Under the pieces are notes generated by a model, which was given only the letters and a program-made list of their open reading frames with translations, did no database searches and was not told the origin of the DNA. A stretch of DNA of 64,000 bases from Lytechinus variegatus (taxonomy: Eukaryota > Echinodermata > Echinoidea > Temnopleuroida > Toxopneustidae), in the NCBI RefSeq assembly GCF_018143015.1, contig NC_054746.1, forward strand, positions 42,908,201 to 42,972,200. The letters run 5' to 3'. Positions 1 to 12,808 of this stretch are shown in pieces (within the stretch, counting starts at the first letter, position 1; each line of letters begins with the position of its first letter). The translations under genes and the position numbers were made by a program.

Positions 1-41
1 ATGAATTCCAAAGTTATGTTATTTGTATAATTTGTCTTTAG

Positions 42-172
42 TTACCAGCAAGTCCAACGATGAGGTAGTAATTGCATTCAGTAGGGTATTCTTAGCTACA
101 CATCATCCTACTACGGGCCTATGTATCATCAATGATCAACTCTGCCTAAGACCAGCTACCAACCAACAAAAG
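42..172 (+). CDS. NXF1: NXF1 exon: end of NTF2-like domain
   Basis: Acceptor AG at 40-41, donor GT at 173-174. The exon enters with the last two bases of a codon and ends in phase 0 after NQQK. It reads SNDEVVIAFSRVFLAT then GLCIINDQLCLRPAT, the last strands of the NTF2-like fold that binds NXT1. Confidence 0.9.
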
Positions 173-2056
173 GTATATATTCTAATGATATGATTAAGTG
201 ATGGGAGAGTTAGTACATTGGTGTGCTGGAATTAACATTACATATACTGATGATCGATTATAGATTTCAGACAAAAGTGATGTTAATTCGAACAAATTTG
301 GTGAATTGGCTAAATAAAGATATTAAGTTTGTATGACATTGCTCAAGAGTTAATGATAGAACCAATGAGTTTTATGTTTATGCGACATGTATACAACATG
401 CTGGGTATCAGTACATGGGGAAATTCTAGTGTTAGTGTAGAAAGTAACAGTTTCTAATGCAGTCATTTGTATTGTACACTAAAGATATCAAGCAATCATG
501 AATGGAATGGAATGGAATGATATTTTTATGGTTGTCAAACAATCATATTCATTCCAATCTCTACTTTGATATAACTAATGAACCTTATTTTCAATCGTAC
601 ATTGAAATTAGATAAATGCAGTAATGTGAATACAAGATAAAGAAATTGTCATACCTCCATTAAGAAATATTTTGTTATATCATTCTAATTTGTGTAATAT
701 AGTTACATAGTTGCATTATCCTGAGTTTTTTGAGCAGTTTGTGTATTGATTATGAATGTAATTCAAGAAATCAGTATATTTTACAGTATTGTTACCTTAC
801 TAATCACTGTACCAATGCTTATTTCTCACCCTAAAAGAGTTCATTTGCTAGCCCTGGTCCTACACCATCTACTAGTCCTGTCAACGTTCCTCAATCAATG
901 CCAACACCAATACCACAAGGACTTGGCCCAACACAGCAACAGATGCTTGCTGAATTCATGAGAGTCTCTGGTATGAATGCTGATTGGTCTATGAAGTAAG
1001 TACACAATATAGGGGTGGGGATAGATTATTAGTATTATATTTTGCCCTGGATTGTTTGGCTATATAGGGGTACATGCATCTGGGTGCAACATAAGATTTA
1101 TCAGTGGTAACATACACTTTTCTTTCATGTATGCTAGTTGATTAATATCAATGTATTGTATTTGTTTAGAATGCTATTTGAAAGTTTTGGTCATGCTAAA
1201 TGATATATAACTATAGCAGAAACAAAGGCATGCTGAAAGAGTGTAGCCAATTGATAATGAGGAATGTCAGTAGCACAGGAACATGATTATATTTTGTTCT
1301 CTTATATCCCATGGTTAAGAATATTTTCTTCATTAGGAGTGTAAACTCGGTTTCATCATCTATTTATGTTTCCTTTTACTTACGATTGCTTTGCACACAG
1401 GTGTCTAGAAGAGAATAACTGGAATTATGAACAATCAGGGAAGGTTTTCACAAGTTTACAGGTTAGTCATTGATTGTTCACATTGATTACAATGTATCCA
1501 CACTGTCATTGTCACCCTATGAGCTAAGATCATATCTGCACTATTTATGGGAATATCATTGATTGGAATTGAGGGTTACATCAAATTTATTCACCAAGTC
1601 ATAAAGATCATATTGCAGGAGTCAAATAAATGTGCAGATTTAGTGATGTCAACTTCTAATGTTTCCCCCACAAAGAACCCAATGAATAATGTCATTATTG
1701 GTTAGGCAATAAAAGAAAGATGAAATCGTGACCAAATATTCTTATACATTCAATATCAAGAAGGTAATGTAAATTATAAGAACAGTATGAATAGCAGATT
1801 GCAGTTTGTTTTTTAAAGTGATGCCAGTTTATTTATTTTGGTAATTACCATACAATCTTTGATTCTGTCACTAATACATAATTGAAGGATTGTTAGATAC
1901 AGTGTATATTAACATTTTGTACATGAACTTACAAATCTATATTTTGTAATTGGGTTGTAATAATTTCTGTATCAACAAAATATATTTCTGATCTCTTTTC
2001 CGTTTGTATTTTAGAGTGAAGGGAAGATTCCACCAGAAGCATTCAAGCAAGCATGA
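42..2056 (+). CDS. NXF1: NXF1 (TAP) mRNA export factor, C-terminal part, four exons
   Basis: NXF1 carries spliced mRNA through the nuclear pore by binding FG-repeat nucleoporins; its C-terminal half is an NTF2-like domain that pairs with NXT1, followed by a UBA-like TAP-C domain. Coding exons seen: 42-172, 838-995, 1401-1461 and 2015-2056, all with AG/GT borders and matching phases (0, 2, 0). The first gives the end of the NTF2-like fold (VIAFSRVFLATHH, GLCIINDQLCLR), the second a Pro/Ser-rich linker ending QQQMLAEFMRVSGMNADWS, the third CLEENNWNYEQSGKVF and the last SEGKIPPEAFKQA plus stop. This follows the vertebrate NXF1 tail (SGMN, NNWDY, FTHLK, GEIPEVAF) block by block. The 5' part (RRM, LRR) lies outside the window. 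It is convergent with ADSS, about 10.7 kb away stop to stop. Confidence 0.93.
838..995 (+). CDS. NXF1: NXF1 exon: Pro/Ser linker and start of TAP-C
   Basis: Acceptor AG at 836-837 after a pyrimidine-rich stretch; donor GTAAG at 996. Starts in phase 0 (SSFASPGPTPSTSPVN), crosses a low-complexity Pro/Thr/Gln linker, and ends inside the first TAP-C helix (LAEFMRVSGMNADWSM). Confidence 0.9.
1401..1461 (+). CDS. NXF1: NXF1 exon: TAP-C core
   Basis: Acceptor TTGCACACAG before 1401, donor GTTAGT from 1462. The first base completes a Lys codon, followed by CLEENNWNYEQSGKVFTSLQ. The NNW-aromatic segment is the conserved UBA-like element that contacts FG nucleoporins. Confidence 0.92.
2015..2056 (+). 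CDS. NXF1: NXF1 last coding exon
   Basis: Acceptor TTTTAG at 2009-2014. Thirteen codons (SEGKIPPEAFKQA) and TGA at 2054-2056, matching the short KGEIPEVAF-type tail of NXF1 proteins. The 3' UTR follows; its end was not fixed. Confidence 0.9.
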   Translation, partial: SEGKIPPEAFKQA

Positions 2057-4366
2057 TGGATGTAGTCACTGTAAATTAATGTTGGATATGTTACTGCTAT
2101 TTGATTTTGTTCTGTGTGTTTTTAATATAAAATGGGGTGTTTGAAATCCTATATTGACATGCATCCAAAACATCATTAATTCATAAATTTATGCATGAGA
2201 AATATGGATAAAATTTGGAAATATGCCTTCAGTATTTATCTACACGGTAGTGTGAGTGACTCTGAGTCTTGTTAAATTGTGAAGATTGTGTTTGTTGCTG
2301 GGGAAGAACTGAAATGTGAAAATATGTGTTATTATTGCATTCAGAACAAATATGAAAGGAAATGTGCATGATCTAGAGGCTTCGGTCTTTGCAATACCTG
2401 GCATTATATTTTTAATGACACACATAAAAATGTAAATTGACAAGAAGTATTAGAGCAAAAAAGGTAGACTAATGAATGCTCTACATATAAGCATGTTTTA
2501 TATTTTTAGACTACTGATTTTTAATGTGAATGTTCATTTTTTCCAGTTTATTTATTTAGTAATCATCACAGTTACAAGATATGTAAATTTCAAAAGATGT
2601 ATATAATTTCACAATTATGAATTGCTCTTGCAAAGGATTGTGTCATACCCGTTTTTAATCTCAGGAAGTTCTTAATTGAACTAAAGTCAATCATTTGATT
2701 TGAAATCACAAGTTTTTTTTTTAATTTGGAAATATTTGGATTGCATCAGATCCCATTCTGTAAAGAATTAAAAAAGAAGAAAAACTTATTTTGTCAGTAG
2801 CTTGTTTATGATTTTTTATTTACTTGATTGGCAATTGCTTGGCTAGAAATGCCATTCCCTGTGCAGCTTATTTTATTGTGTTTCTGAATAAGATATCAAA
2901 GATAATTACAATTTTACAAATTACATGAATTTCAAAATTAAAACCATTTATAGTTTTTTGCTCAGCAGACATTTGATAATTTCATTTAAAATCATGTAGT
3001 AATATTAAGATGTGTGTATGAGCAATGTACTAAGGCATTATTTTCAACTTAAGTGCACATGTTACTCACGTTGATATGTGATATACAGTAAAGATATATT
3101 TTTAGTCAATTTGCTTTCTCATACCATTTATTGTCCTCTCAATCTTCTTATGTTTTGTTTGTGATGGAATGACTATAGCTTGACATCAAGGACTGATTGG
3201 TATGACATTCAGGATTAAGACAGAGCTATAGGATGTTGACATCAAACTCAGATTGAGCATGCGATCTTAAACTCATAGGAGTAATGCCAAAAAATTGTTT
3301 ACAAATTATAATTTTTCCTATTAAAGCCTCTTTGTATTTATTCCAAGTCACATGATATGGGTGTTCAAAGTCACATGATGTGATATTTTGTGTGTATGTT
3401 GTGTGCTATAATCTTCACAGATGACATAAAATTGAAACGTTTACTTTTGACTTAACATAACTGTATGTCGTTTTCTTAGCTTACTCTCTTATACTTCGTT
3501 TTCACTGCTTCTGTTGCAGAAAGCTGCACATACTTAAATGGTGTTCTATCCTATGGTTATTTCACTTCTATGACATATTGATCAATTTGTGATTGTGACT
3601 TGTTGTTTCATTGGTCTCAAAACTGTTTTTATCTTTCAAAGTTTCACTTCACTAAGAAAAATACATTGAAAGTTTTATTTTATTTTTGTTTATTTATCAA
3701 GACAAGACATGTTGCTTTGTCTGCACTATATATTATGCAAGTTGATAGATGCTAAACAGGGATGTCATCTGGTACCTTGTTACTAGCAAGTACCTACCAG
3801 GTCTTCTGAATTCTCTTTGGGAAGTTTATTTGCTCCCATTTTCATTCAAAGAACAAAAATCAAAGTTGTTCCCTCTAAAAGGGTTGATAAATGGATTGGT
3901 CTGAGCAGTCAAAGAAATGAAACCTGGAGCAGATTAGGTCAGTTGGCATTCTCCTTTTTTATATTTGATAACAATAAGATTCCTGAATTGTACCTACATT
4001 CATGGTTTTCTGTTCTGTAGTTCCTATTAATCCTATATATGGTGCACAGTGGTGGGGCTTCTTTGAAAAGGGGGGGGGGGTATCATACTACCTTACGCCC
4101 TGTTTGGATCAGGCCATTAAAGACATGGGAGCAGAGATACAATCACATACTTGAAATTTTAGTTTACTCCGGGGGAGAACTTCATCAACATGTGTCAACT
4201 GACCCTGATTGTGATTGGCCAAGAAGCACAGGTGTCTGATTATTGCTATGGTAACTTAGATGAAACAGAGTACCCCCACCCCCTGCTCATGCTGATGTGA
4301 TGAGCCTTTTAGAGAGGGTTTTATATTCTGTGATATGCTTCATGAAGATCAGGATTATTGGACCCG

Positions 4367-4763
4367 TTCTCATTACATTTCTTAAAACTAGTTACTGGAA
4401 ACCGGTTCAGGAAACCGGTTTGGAAGATCGTTTTGCTAGATTGTTTTGCTAGCGTTCCATTTAATCACCCGAAAGTGGTTTTCAAAATCACTTCACGTAA
4501 AGCAATCTCGTTGCTATGGGAACACTCTTAGTGGGGTGACACCTTTCATGCGAAATTTTAAGTTGTAGCATAGGCATTCTACACATGTCGTGTGGAGTAG
4601 CCCGCTCAAAATGTGCTAAGATCGCTTCCCGAAAAACGGTTGTGTCCTCGTTCTAAAACCAGTTTAATGGGGCAAAGCGATCTTGAAAATACATGAGAGG
4701 TGGTTTATGAACAGACTTGGAAGATCGCTTTGACCATTCTCATTACATGTTAAACTAGTTTTA
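4367..4763. repeat. Candidate dispersed repeat with direct terminal similarity
   Basis: TTCTCATTACAT followed by a TTAAAACTAGTT-like string occurs at both ends (about 4367-4396 and 4737-4763) in the same orientation. In between, AAGATCGCTTT-like words recur on both strands (near 4421, 4619, 4675 and 4721), with a doubled AAACCGGTT. The family is not recognised and the boundaries are tentative. Confidence 0.35.
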
Positions 4764-4973
4764 GGAAGGTAGTAAGATTGGTATCTGATTTCATCCACTC
4801 GGATAGTTCAAATAATTCCCATACTAGAACTTTAGTCAACAAAATGTCATCCTCATCAATTTTGATAGCCTTTGTTGCTTAGATAAATCATTTATGATGT
4901 GGTATACCTTACAATATGATAGAGCGTCACATCAAAACAAATTTATATATAGGCCTATACATATATCAATTAT

Positions 4974-4975
<2 letters not shown>

Positions 4976-5010
<35 letters not shown>
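4976..5010. repeat. AT dinucleotide microsatellite
   Basis: About 15 uninterrupted AT units. Confidence 0.9.
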
Positions 5011-5011
<1 letters not shown>

Positions 5012-6129
5012 TCAATATTCTATTTCCTCTTTTTAAGGGTTTGTAAATTTAAGGGAAATTGTAATCCACTTCTAAGTTTGTTGTGTGTTTTAGCCTGGTC
5101 AGTGTGTTATTTTGAAGGTATCCCTTGAGAAACGTGTACTTGAGTTCCTTCAAACTAATCTGTTGATCAGGACAAATTCTTAGTGAGGTTATGTACCTTT
5201 TCCTACACTTTAACTGTCACACTCAAGGTTTTCTGTCTTGTTAGAGTGTTCAATGAATGGGAACTGTCCATTTGAGCAATTACTCTTTTTCCTGTATCCT
5301 TTGAAGATTCTAGAGATTCTCCTCTTGCCATCCATTCTTCCATCTGAGCTGTGAATTCTCAACCCCCAGCCTCCATTATCTAGGGTTTATATGTGTATCA
5401 CCACATTTTTTCAAATTGTTGATATGAGTATTTTTTTGTTTAGATACCCAAGTTGGGCAATTGGTAATTGGAATGTTTTTTTTTTTTTTTTAATAGTAAT
5501 GAACCTTTTGTAATTATTAACTTTTAGATGTACATATCTATATACTTTTCTTTTTTATGCATGTTGGAAATTGTATTTTGGTGCAAGAGACAAAAAGACA
5601 AGTGTTCTTATTTCAGAATTGAGTTTAAAAATGATTGTAAGGTTTAGTTCTCAATAGAATCATGTATGTATATAATGTTTGTAAGATGTAATGAATGGTA
5701 GTGATGTGTGCCAAATTGGTGTGAATGATTCAAAGGAATCATGCAAAATATGTTTTATAAAGGTGTTTTAATGTAACAAGGTAATATAAACTGATCCTTT
5801 TGAGTATTACATAGCCCCTAAGGTATTTCTGTTTTTATTGTATTGCACACGCACTATCCTTATATAGAAGTCTGTTAAAGATGCAGTGTAAAGGACACCA
5901 TACAATTCATGTTCTTAAATCATTTAATTCAGATAAGACAAAGTTTATATGGTGGGGAAAGTATAGGCTACAGATTATTATTTTTGAATAAAGTGAGATT
6001 TCATAGATTTTCATTTTTTTGTGTGTTGAACACAAGATGAAAAAAAATGTTCGTTTCCATAATCAGAGGCAGTACTCTATTATTAATCATTTATGTGTAA
6101 TTTTTGTTCTAATGCTGATTAATTTGAAA

Positions 6130-6666
6130 CCCGGGGGGGCCACTTACATTGACGAGTGGATACCATGCGCGACCAAAAAAACACGTAAAAAGGATGTCTT
6201 TTTCACGATAGGGCACGTTACGTACGTAACGTGATAAGGGTGTCAAAAACACAAAAATAATGAAAAAAGGGTATCTATTTCGCTAGGAAAATTACGTGTT
6301 TAGGGTCGAATTTGCGGGGATGATAAAACAATGTCCTTTTTGCCCCTTTACTACGTTTTTAGAGTCCGATTTGCGCGAGGTGTAGAAGGTGGGGTCGTAC
6401 TAAACCTAATAAGGTAAAGCCGACGACCGAAGGACCCGTAACAATAAAACATTCCTGTACTTGTTTAGGGGTTCATTTCAGGGAATACTTGCCAAGAGTA
6501 TCGTTTTGTTTCCAATACTTGTTAAGGGTAGGGTTTCACACGCCAATACTTGTTAAGGGGTGCATTTTCAGAATATGGAAATTACGTGTTTAGGGTGCTT
6601 TTCGAGACCCCATGGTCGCGCATGGTATCCACTCGTGAATGGAAGTGGCCCCCCCCCCCCCCCCGG
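6130..6666. mobile_element. hAT-like MITE with G-tract ends
   Basis: A 537-bp nonautonomous DNA element. The left end is CCCGGGGGGGCCACTT and the right end its complement with a longer C run. The shared inverted repeat runs on through ACGAGTGGATACCATGCGCG, about 45 bp with few mismatches. It is flanked by a perfect 8-bp duplication ATTTGAAA (6122-6129 and 6667-6674), the size typical of hAT elements. Short internal repeats (AATACTTGTTAAGGG and AATTACGTGTTTAGGG, each at least twice) lie inside. No transposase frame is present. Confidence 0.85.
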
Positions 6667-6674
6667 ATTTGAAA

Positions 6675-8639
6675 TGAATCAGACAAGTATGTTATGAAAC
6701 TTTTTAAGCACATATTTGTCACATTTTTTATGATACATTGAGATCTATTATGAGAGATGTTTTTAACAGGGAAAGTTATGATAATATGATTTAATTATGA
6801 CATGTTAAGATGATTACAGGTGGAATTAGTTCATGGATTGATTTATGTTATCATTTTTAAAGCTATTCACATTTATTTTAAAGTGAGCAATAACAACCTA
6901 ATATACTGGAAAGATAAAAAAACTAAAAAGTACCAAAGTTCATTTGTTATCAATGATTTGAAATGTGTTCAGTGTCCAGATGAAAAAAAAGTGGGAATGA
7001 TTAAATTTTACTAACACCTTGCCAATAAATAAACTTTGTGATTTCTCATTTATGTGATTTTAATTGAAAGTGTTGGTGATAAGAATGAGAAAATTAATGG
7101 GATTTAAGTAAGCAAATAGAGATCCAAATAAGCATGAAAGAGGAAATAGGAGCAATGAGAGAATTATAAACAGAATAAGTAGACTATATTCAGGCTGACT
7201 GATGACCAGAATACTTTTTGAATTACAAGAATTTGTTCATGCCCAAGAAAGTCAATGATTTTCTGCATTCACACTGACTAAGAAGCAGAACTCAGTTACT
7301 AGCATGCACGGTATGGTCTGATTAGGTAGCAGGAAAGAAATTGCTAGCTCAGCAGGCCATGCAGCTCATGACCATCTACTCGCTGGGTTGAGAACGTTCT
7401 CATTTGCTTTCACATTGCAAGAATACCTGCTACCCTGGAAAAATCCCACTGAAAGTACTCATAATGTTGACACACTTTCTGGAATATTACAAGTAATTAG
7501 CTTATACAATGCCCAAAATGCCTGGTATTTTCTGAATAGGGTAGATCGGGTTTAATATTGTGATCAAAGAAGGTATTCTAAAACTTGAGTCGGTTTGAAT
7601 ACACCAATTGATAATAATGCAGAGGAATGTATATATATGTGTGTGTGTTGAGGAGACACGATATTAGGTAACAATTATGTTACAATAAATCAAATAGGTT
7701 AACTGCTACATATGTAAAATATTAAAATAAGGGGAATCCTAATTAAGAAAGCTCTTTTTCACCGAGTATCAAATACAACAATGAAGATTTACTAGATTAT
7801 GTAAAAGCAACTCATCCTTAAATTCTTAACTTACTAGTAGTAATACCTATCACCATGCACATCTGGAAAAAAAATTAATGTGGATGACAACAAATTTCAT
7901 TTTTCCAAGTTTTGGTACAAAAGGTGGAGTGAATGGAATTGATCAATCAGTAATGACCTCCGCCTTAAAAAAAAGGCTTTTCAAAATGACCGTCTCCCGA
8001 CTATGGAATCTGAGGGATCAAATAAAGTATCGCTTTATGCCTCATTTACATTGGTTTATGATCGTTTTAGGGAGTATAAACAGAGCATAATATACTTAGA
8101 CTGATCTCCCTGGGCAGCATGTGATGGAGAATATGATTTTCGTACAGGTTCATAGTCTCTGTAGCCTCTATAATTTGAGGGTGGATTTATTCAATTTTAC
8201 AAAATCATAAGATTAGTAAATATCCTTATGACTTTCACCTTGTTGTGGTCTTTGTTCAGCTCCAGTATGAGAATTGCATATTTGAATTTCAGTGTTACTA
8301 TTCCATGTATAGCTTTGTCTTTTGCCTCTCAATGCTGTCAATACATGGGTTTACATAAATTATCAAGGGATATACAGACTCATCCATCTGATGACCGTAA
8401 CAATGTAAACTGGGTATTTTTGACAAACTTGGACAAAATGGAATGCATACCTGTAATAGTCTTTCCGGTTAATTTGTCATACATCGCATCAATGGTATAA
8501 GATATTGATGAAAACTTGAGAGAAGCAGCTCTTTCATATTCTAGCAAATTTTACTTTTAATATGCAGTAATCTTTGACTAATAGCTTTCTAGATTTGGAT
8601 TAATTTCATTTTTTATTATTTGATAACACGAGGGGTCAC
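6675..8639. other. Intergenic, nothing recognised
   Basis: AT-rich sequence without a supported gene. A doubled poly(A) signal AATAAATAAA at 7024-7033 is followed by a GT-rich stretch and could end a transcript, possibly a long NXF1 3' UTR, but nothing else supports it. Confidence 0.5.
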
Positions 8640-9192
8640 TATCTTCACTGATTGTTAAACTTGAATGGAAATTATTGTTGGGCATGAGTGAATTTCATCA
8701 AAATCAGCTAACGAATAACAAAGTTATTGAATTTCAAAGTTTATATTTTGTGAAAACAGTTATATGCACATCGTCATGAATATTCATAACTTTCATTTTA
8801 TGTTATTACATGAAATCATAAATGTTTAATTTTTTCACACATGTGTAAATGATGTGTCTCTGTTATGGTGAAATAACTTGCAGCAATAAATAACTAATGC
8901 ACATGATCAGTTGTCAGTCCAATTGTTTTAGTGCATGGTATAAAATTTTTGAATAAACCCAATTTCATATAGTAAAATACAAAAGAACAAGTGGGGATTA
9001 TGACATCATCAGCAAACCTAATGAATATTCATGACGGCATGCCGAGAACTGTTTCACCGGAATAATGCAAATCTTTCAAATTCAATAACTTTGTTATCCG
9101 ATTTTGATCAAATTTTCAGCATTTTGCTCTGAATTGTACTCTATTTATTGAGATAGCAATATCTCCAGCCTGGACCATCCCTTTCATGACAA
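8640..9192. mobile_element. Fold-back MITE, copy 1 of a family
   Basis: The left half (near 8690-8790: GAATTTCATCAAAATCAGCT, AACAAAGTTATTGAATTTC, ATGAATATTCAT) is repeated inverted in the right half (near 9020-9110: ATGAATATTCATGACG, GAAATTCAATAACTTTG-like, GATTTTGATCAAATTTTC). The arms are about 130-150 bp around an AT-rich centre. The right end carries CTCTATTTATTGAGATA and CCAGCCTGGACCATCCC. Related copies lie near 22.4, 44.2 and 55.0 kb. No coding capacity. Confidence 0.7.
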
Positions 9193-9220
9193 AATATTAT
9201 TGCAACAAAGAAATACACAT

Positions 9221-9475
9221 AGGCCCATATTCTGATAGCAGGTTTAACTTAAACTCAGGTTTAAACTTGTGGTTTAAGTATGGATAGCCAATTGTTACAT
9301 AAATCACTAACAGTAGATATATCATACTTCAGCTCATGTGGCTCTCAAATCATTCATAATTGACAAATAACATAAGAGACATACAACTTAATAAATTTTT
9401 TGATACTTTTGGCTTTCCATACTTAAACCACAACTTTAAAGTTTTAAGTTAAACCAGCTATCAGAATACGGGCCT
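9221..9475. mobile_element. MITE with about 70-bp inverted repeats
   Basis: Begins AGGCCCATATTCTGATAGCA and ends with its near complement. The inverted repeat continues through GGTTTAACTTAAACT and TGGTTTAAGTATGGATAGCC. The element is 255 bp with an AT-rich centre and no frame. A partial copy of the right arm lies at 18404-18444. The target duplication is unclear, possibly TA. Confidence 0.8.
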
Positions 9476-9480
9476 TATAG

Positions 9481-12400
9481 ATGATAAAACACTGGAATCA
9501 ATTTTATTCTTCACCACATCCCATACTTTATTTGAAACAAGTCACACCAGCAGAAAAAAAAATTAGCTTTACAATGAATCTGATGAATAATTACAATGGA
9601 GATCAACAAACACTTGTTTCATCTCAATTTTCCTCTCAGCATATATATATAATTTTCAATCGTACAGTTTAAAAATCACACACCCAAAATTTAGACAATA
9701 AAATCATGAAGGAAGACAAAATTGAAATCTACATGTAGAGGTTGTTATCTTCCTGTCATTGTAGGTGTGATTCTTAATATCACTATTTTTTTCTAATTGT
9801 GCTTGTTTGATAATTTCTAATATTATTTTAATAATTTTTCTAATACAAAATAATTTTGACATAAATGCGACTTTCTGCAATAAAAAACAACTTTCGTTTA
9901 GCACAAGAACATGAAGTTACCACTGCTCCTCCACAAAGTCTTAAATATGACATAAAACTTTTAATCATTCTCACCAGAAAACAGAATATCAAGGGAAAAA
10001 TCTTTGACATTCAGTGACTTTAGGTGAGACCATAGTACAAGGTTATGAAAAAGGTTCACAAACTAAATGTATACCAGACATGGAAAAGACATCCAATAAC
10101 AATATGTAAATCAAGGGGTACTTGTAAGAGTATTTAGGTATATTATTCTTCATGTTGCACTGTACATCATGTCTGTTTTAACTAAATTTGACTATCTGCA
10201 TATCACCTGTATCAAAAAAATAAAAGTTAGAATGTATCGACATAACCTGTAATAATGATCTTTGATGGAAAAAATAATAAAAATTTCACATTATCAATAA
10301 TTTTTTCTTGAACCAGTTCAAGTTTTTCTCTTGGCATAACATTGCAATTTTTCTAAATAGGCAAGGTGATTGTATTGTTTACTTGAAGAAAATGATTTTC
10401 TTAAAGCAGTTACGTTTTAGCTCAGAAAATCAAGACAGTGTCCTGACAAAACAATTATGAAATCTTAAAAAGTATGGAGTGTAGAATGGTTAGATTCTGT
10501 GTAACAATCCCTTATGATCATGAATGTTGTGAATATCATACTTCCATGTCCTTAAAAAAGTATTTTCTCTTAAAATGTTATGTAATACACTAGACCAACA
10601 TTAAATAGACATTTAACTAATGCATACCTTCGATAAAAAGAATTCTTTCATTAGGCAATCAAGTTTTTTACATTACTTTTTCACATTTTGAACCACATGG
10701 TACAATAACATTGACATTTTCATTAATCATTCATGTTATAAAGTTCTTTCATAAAAATATTTATCCTTTCTACAATCCAACATTAAATTAAAATGTAAAG
10801 TGATTCCCATTGCATTCTTCCGCGCTAGTTTTGGAACCTTAAAATTGAAGGTGAAATAACTGTTAAATTTCATTAATCTACTTTACCTATTGTTCCAAAT
10901 GAATTCAGCTCTCTCTTAAACTAACATATGTATAATACAATGGATGTTATGTTGATTACAGTGTTAAATAAGCAACAACAAAAAAAACCCAAGAAATCAT
11001 GGACTGGTAAAGCTCCAATTAAATTAATATAAAAGGATATAAAACATTTCAGGGAAAAACTATTACATCTAATAACAACAGCAACCTCTAGTTAGGATAT
11101 TGAAAGCAAAATAACTGAAAAAGATACAAAAAATATATAGTAAATAGTATATTTAAAAAAGAAAAGAAAAATGATGAGTAGCAGTTTGAATACCAATTTT
11201 CAAAACTTTGTGCCTTGTGGTTTTTAATGATAGAGCTTGAAAGAACAAAAGCATGTCTGTAATTTGGAGTGGACTGAATACACATGCACATATCCTCACA
11301 TTCTATTATTAAGTAAAGGTTTCATCCAGACTTCAAATCAACAAAGTTTAATTTGAACCTCCAAACTAATGTTAAATTATTATTGGCTAGAACAGCAATA
11401 AGATATTGAAATAAAAGGAACAGGTCTTCAGACTTAAGCAGTTGAGGTCATACATTTCATTTACTTTTCATTTTAATTTCTGAAAGCCAAACATAACTTT
11501 ACATAGAAAAAGCCCCCTTTAGAGAAAACAATTTTCCGGCAGTTATCTTCTTAAGCACCAACATGAAAATGAAGTTACATTAACCACAACAGCACACTAG
11601 AGGATACAAATGAAAAGGTCTCCAAACAAATAAATTTCCCTATCTTCTTAATTCAGGTTGTAATGATGTTCTTAACATGTAGAGGGGCTGCTCAAACTCT
11701 GTGTCAAGATAATATCATAAGTCTATTGAACAAAAGTGTAGGATATTAGCACAGTATTTTTGTATTTTGCACATCAGTTTTAAACAAAAAAGAAATATGT
11801 AACAAAAATTTTAACCAGAAAATAGTAGTTTTTTCTTTCTTTCAAAAGCTTGGTGAAAACATACATTAGAAGAAACCATTCAAATACCGAGGTAGAAATC
11901 AGGAAATTGGAAAATAGGGTAGAAAGAGCATTGATAGTGAATAACAACAAGTCTTGAACATCTCAACTGCAATGTGTACATGCTACATGTGACAAAATTA
12001 AGAAAATTTAGTTGAAACTTGTTTTTGTTTTGATAGTTGAAAGCGTAATTTAGTCTCTACACAAACATTGACACTGTCTCATCTATATTGATATATCACA
12101 GTGAATAAAAATAAACACTTGATTCAGATTAGAAGAAATGAATATGATATCCCACCTGAGCAAATAGTATCAATGCTATTCTACAAAGCAAGTCAATAAT
12201 TCCATACAAAAAAAATATATATAGGCAACTTATTTGTGAAGATCAAAGACAGTCATTTACAAGTCAATCCCTTCAAAAGATCGTACTTTTATTTCAAGTC
12301 TTGAACTGCATGATGAAAAAAATTTGTATCTAGAAGAAACAATAAATTTTCAGAGGGGGGGGGGGGGAGAACATTGCTACCTTTGCATTGTATTGAATGA

Positions 12401-12755
12401 GAAGACATCAGTTATTTGATGACTGGAGAGGACATTTGATAAACCAAGTCAGTAAAAATGTTCCCCATGCTTGAGATATGATGTATCAATGACCTTGTGA
12501 CAGTAAAACCCTAGTACATTTCAGATTAATGATGGGTGACTTATTTAAGTCACTCATAATCAATTACTGAGATATATATTTATCTGAACACTCTCAGAGG
12601 TTGTAGAATAAACAGTAATTTTCATTTACAGCATTATTAGCTATATTGATGAACCCTTGGATAACCTGATCCTAGTTTCTGAAGCGGGTTCATCGGAGAC
12701 AACTCCAACTTCAACAGATAAGATCAACAAAATCTGCCATCATATGCGTAGGAAT
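9481..12755. other. ADSS 3' UTR and intergenic, no gene seen
   Basis: AT-rich, with many A-runs on the plus strand. It lies downstream of the ADSS stop, so the part nearest 12755 must be its 3' UTR. Open frames here are short and without recognisable features. Confidence 0.6.
12288..12293 (-). terminator. Candidate ADSS poly(A) signal
   Basis: AATAAA on the minus strand about 465 nt after the ADSS stop. Other AATAAA words occur further downstream, so this is only the closest plausible choice I saw. Confidence 0.35.
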
Positions 12756-12808
12756 TTAGAAAAGCTGGATGATTGAATCTCGGCTCTTGCCAACTCCAAC
12801 CCATTTAA
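12756..12808 (-). CDS. ADSS: ADSS exon 12, C-terminus and stop
   Basis: Acceptor TTTTACAG, then [16 protein letters not shown] and TAA at 12758-12756. The GVGKSR-SMIQLF end is almost invariant in animal ADSS and fixes the reading frame of the gene. Confidence 0.95.

Larger units (their letters stand above)
2057..6129. other. NXF1 3' UTR and intergenic sequence, no gene seen
   Basis: About 4 kb of AT-rich sequence after the NXF1 stop. The short open frames between 3.8 and 4.3 kb have no recognisable domain, splice context or codon bias and look like chance. It holds poly-T and poly-G runs, the candidate repeat at 4367-4763 and an AT microsatellite. The NXF1 poly(A) site is not clear: a plain AATAAA occurs near 5990 but is far from the stop. 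Confidence 0.6.
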
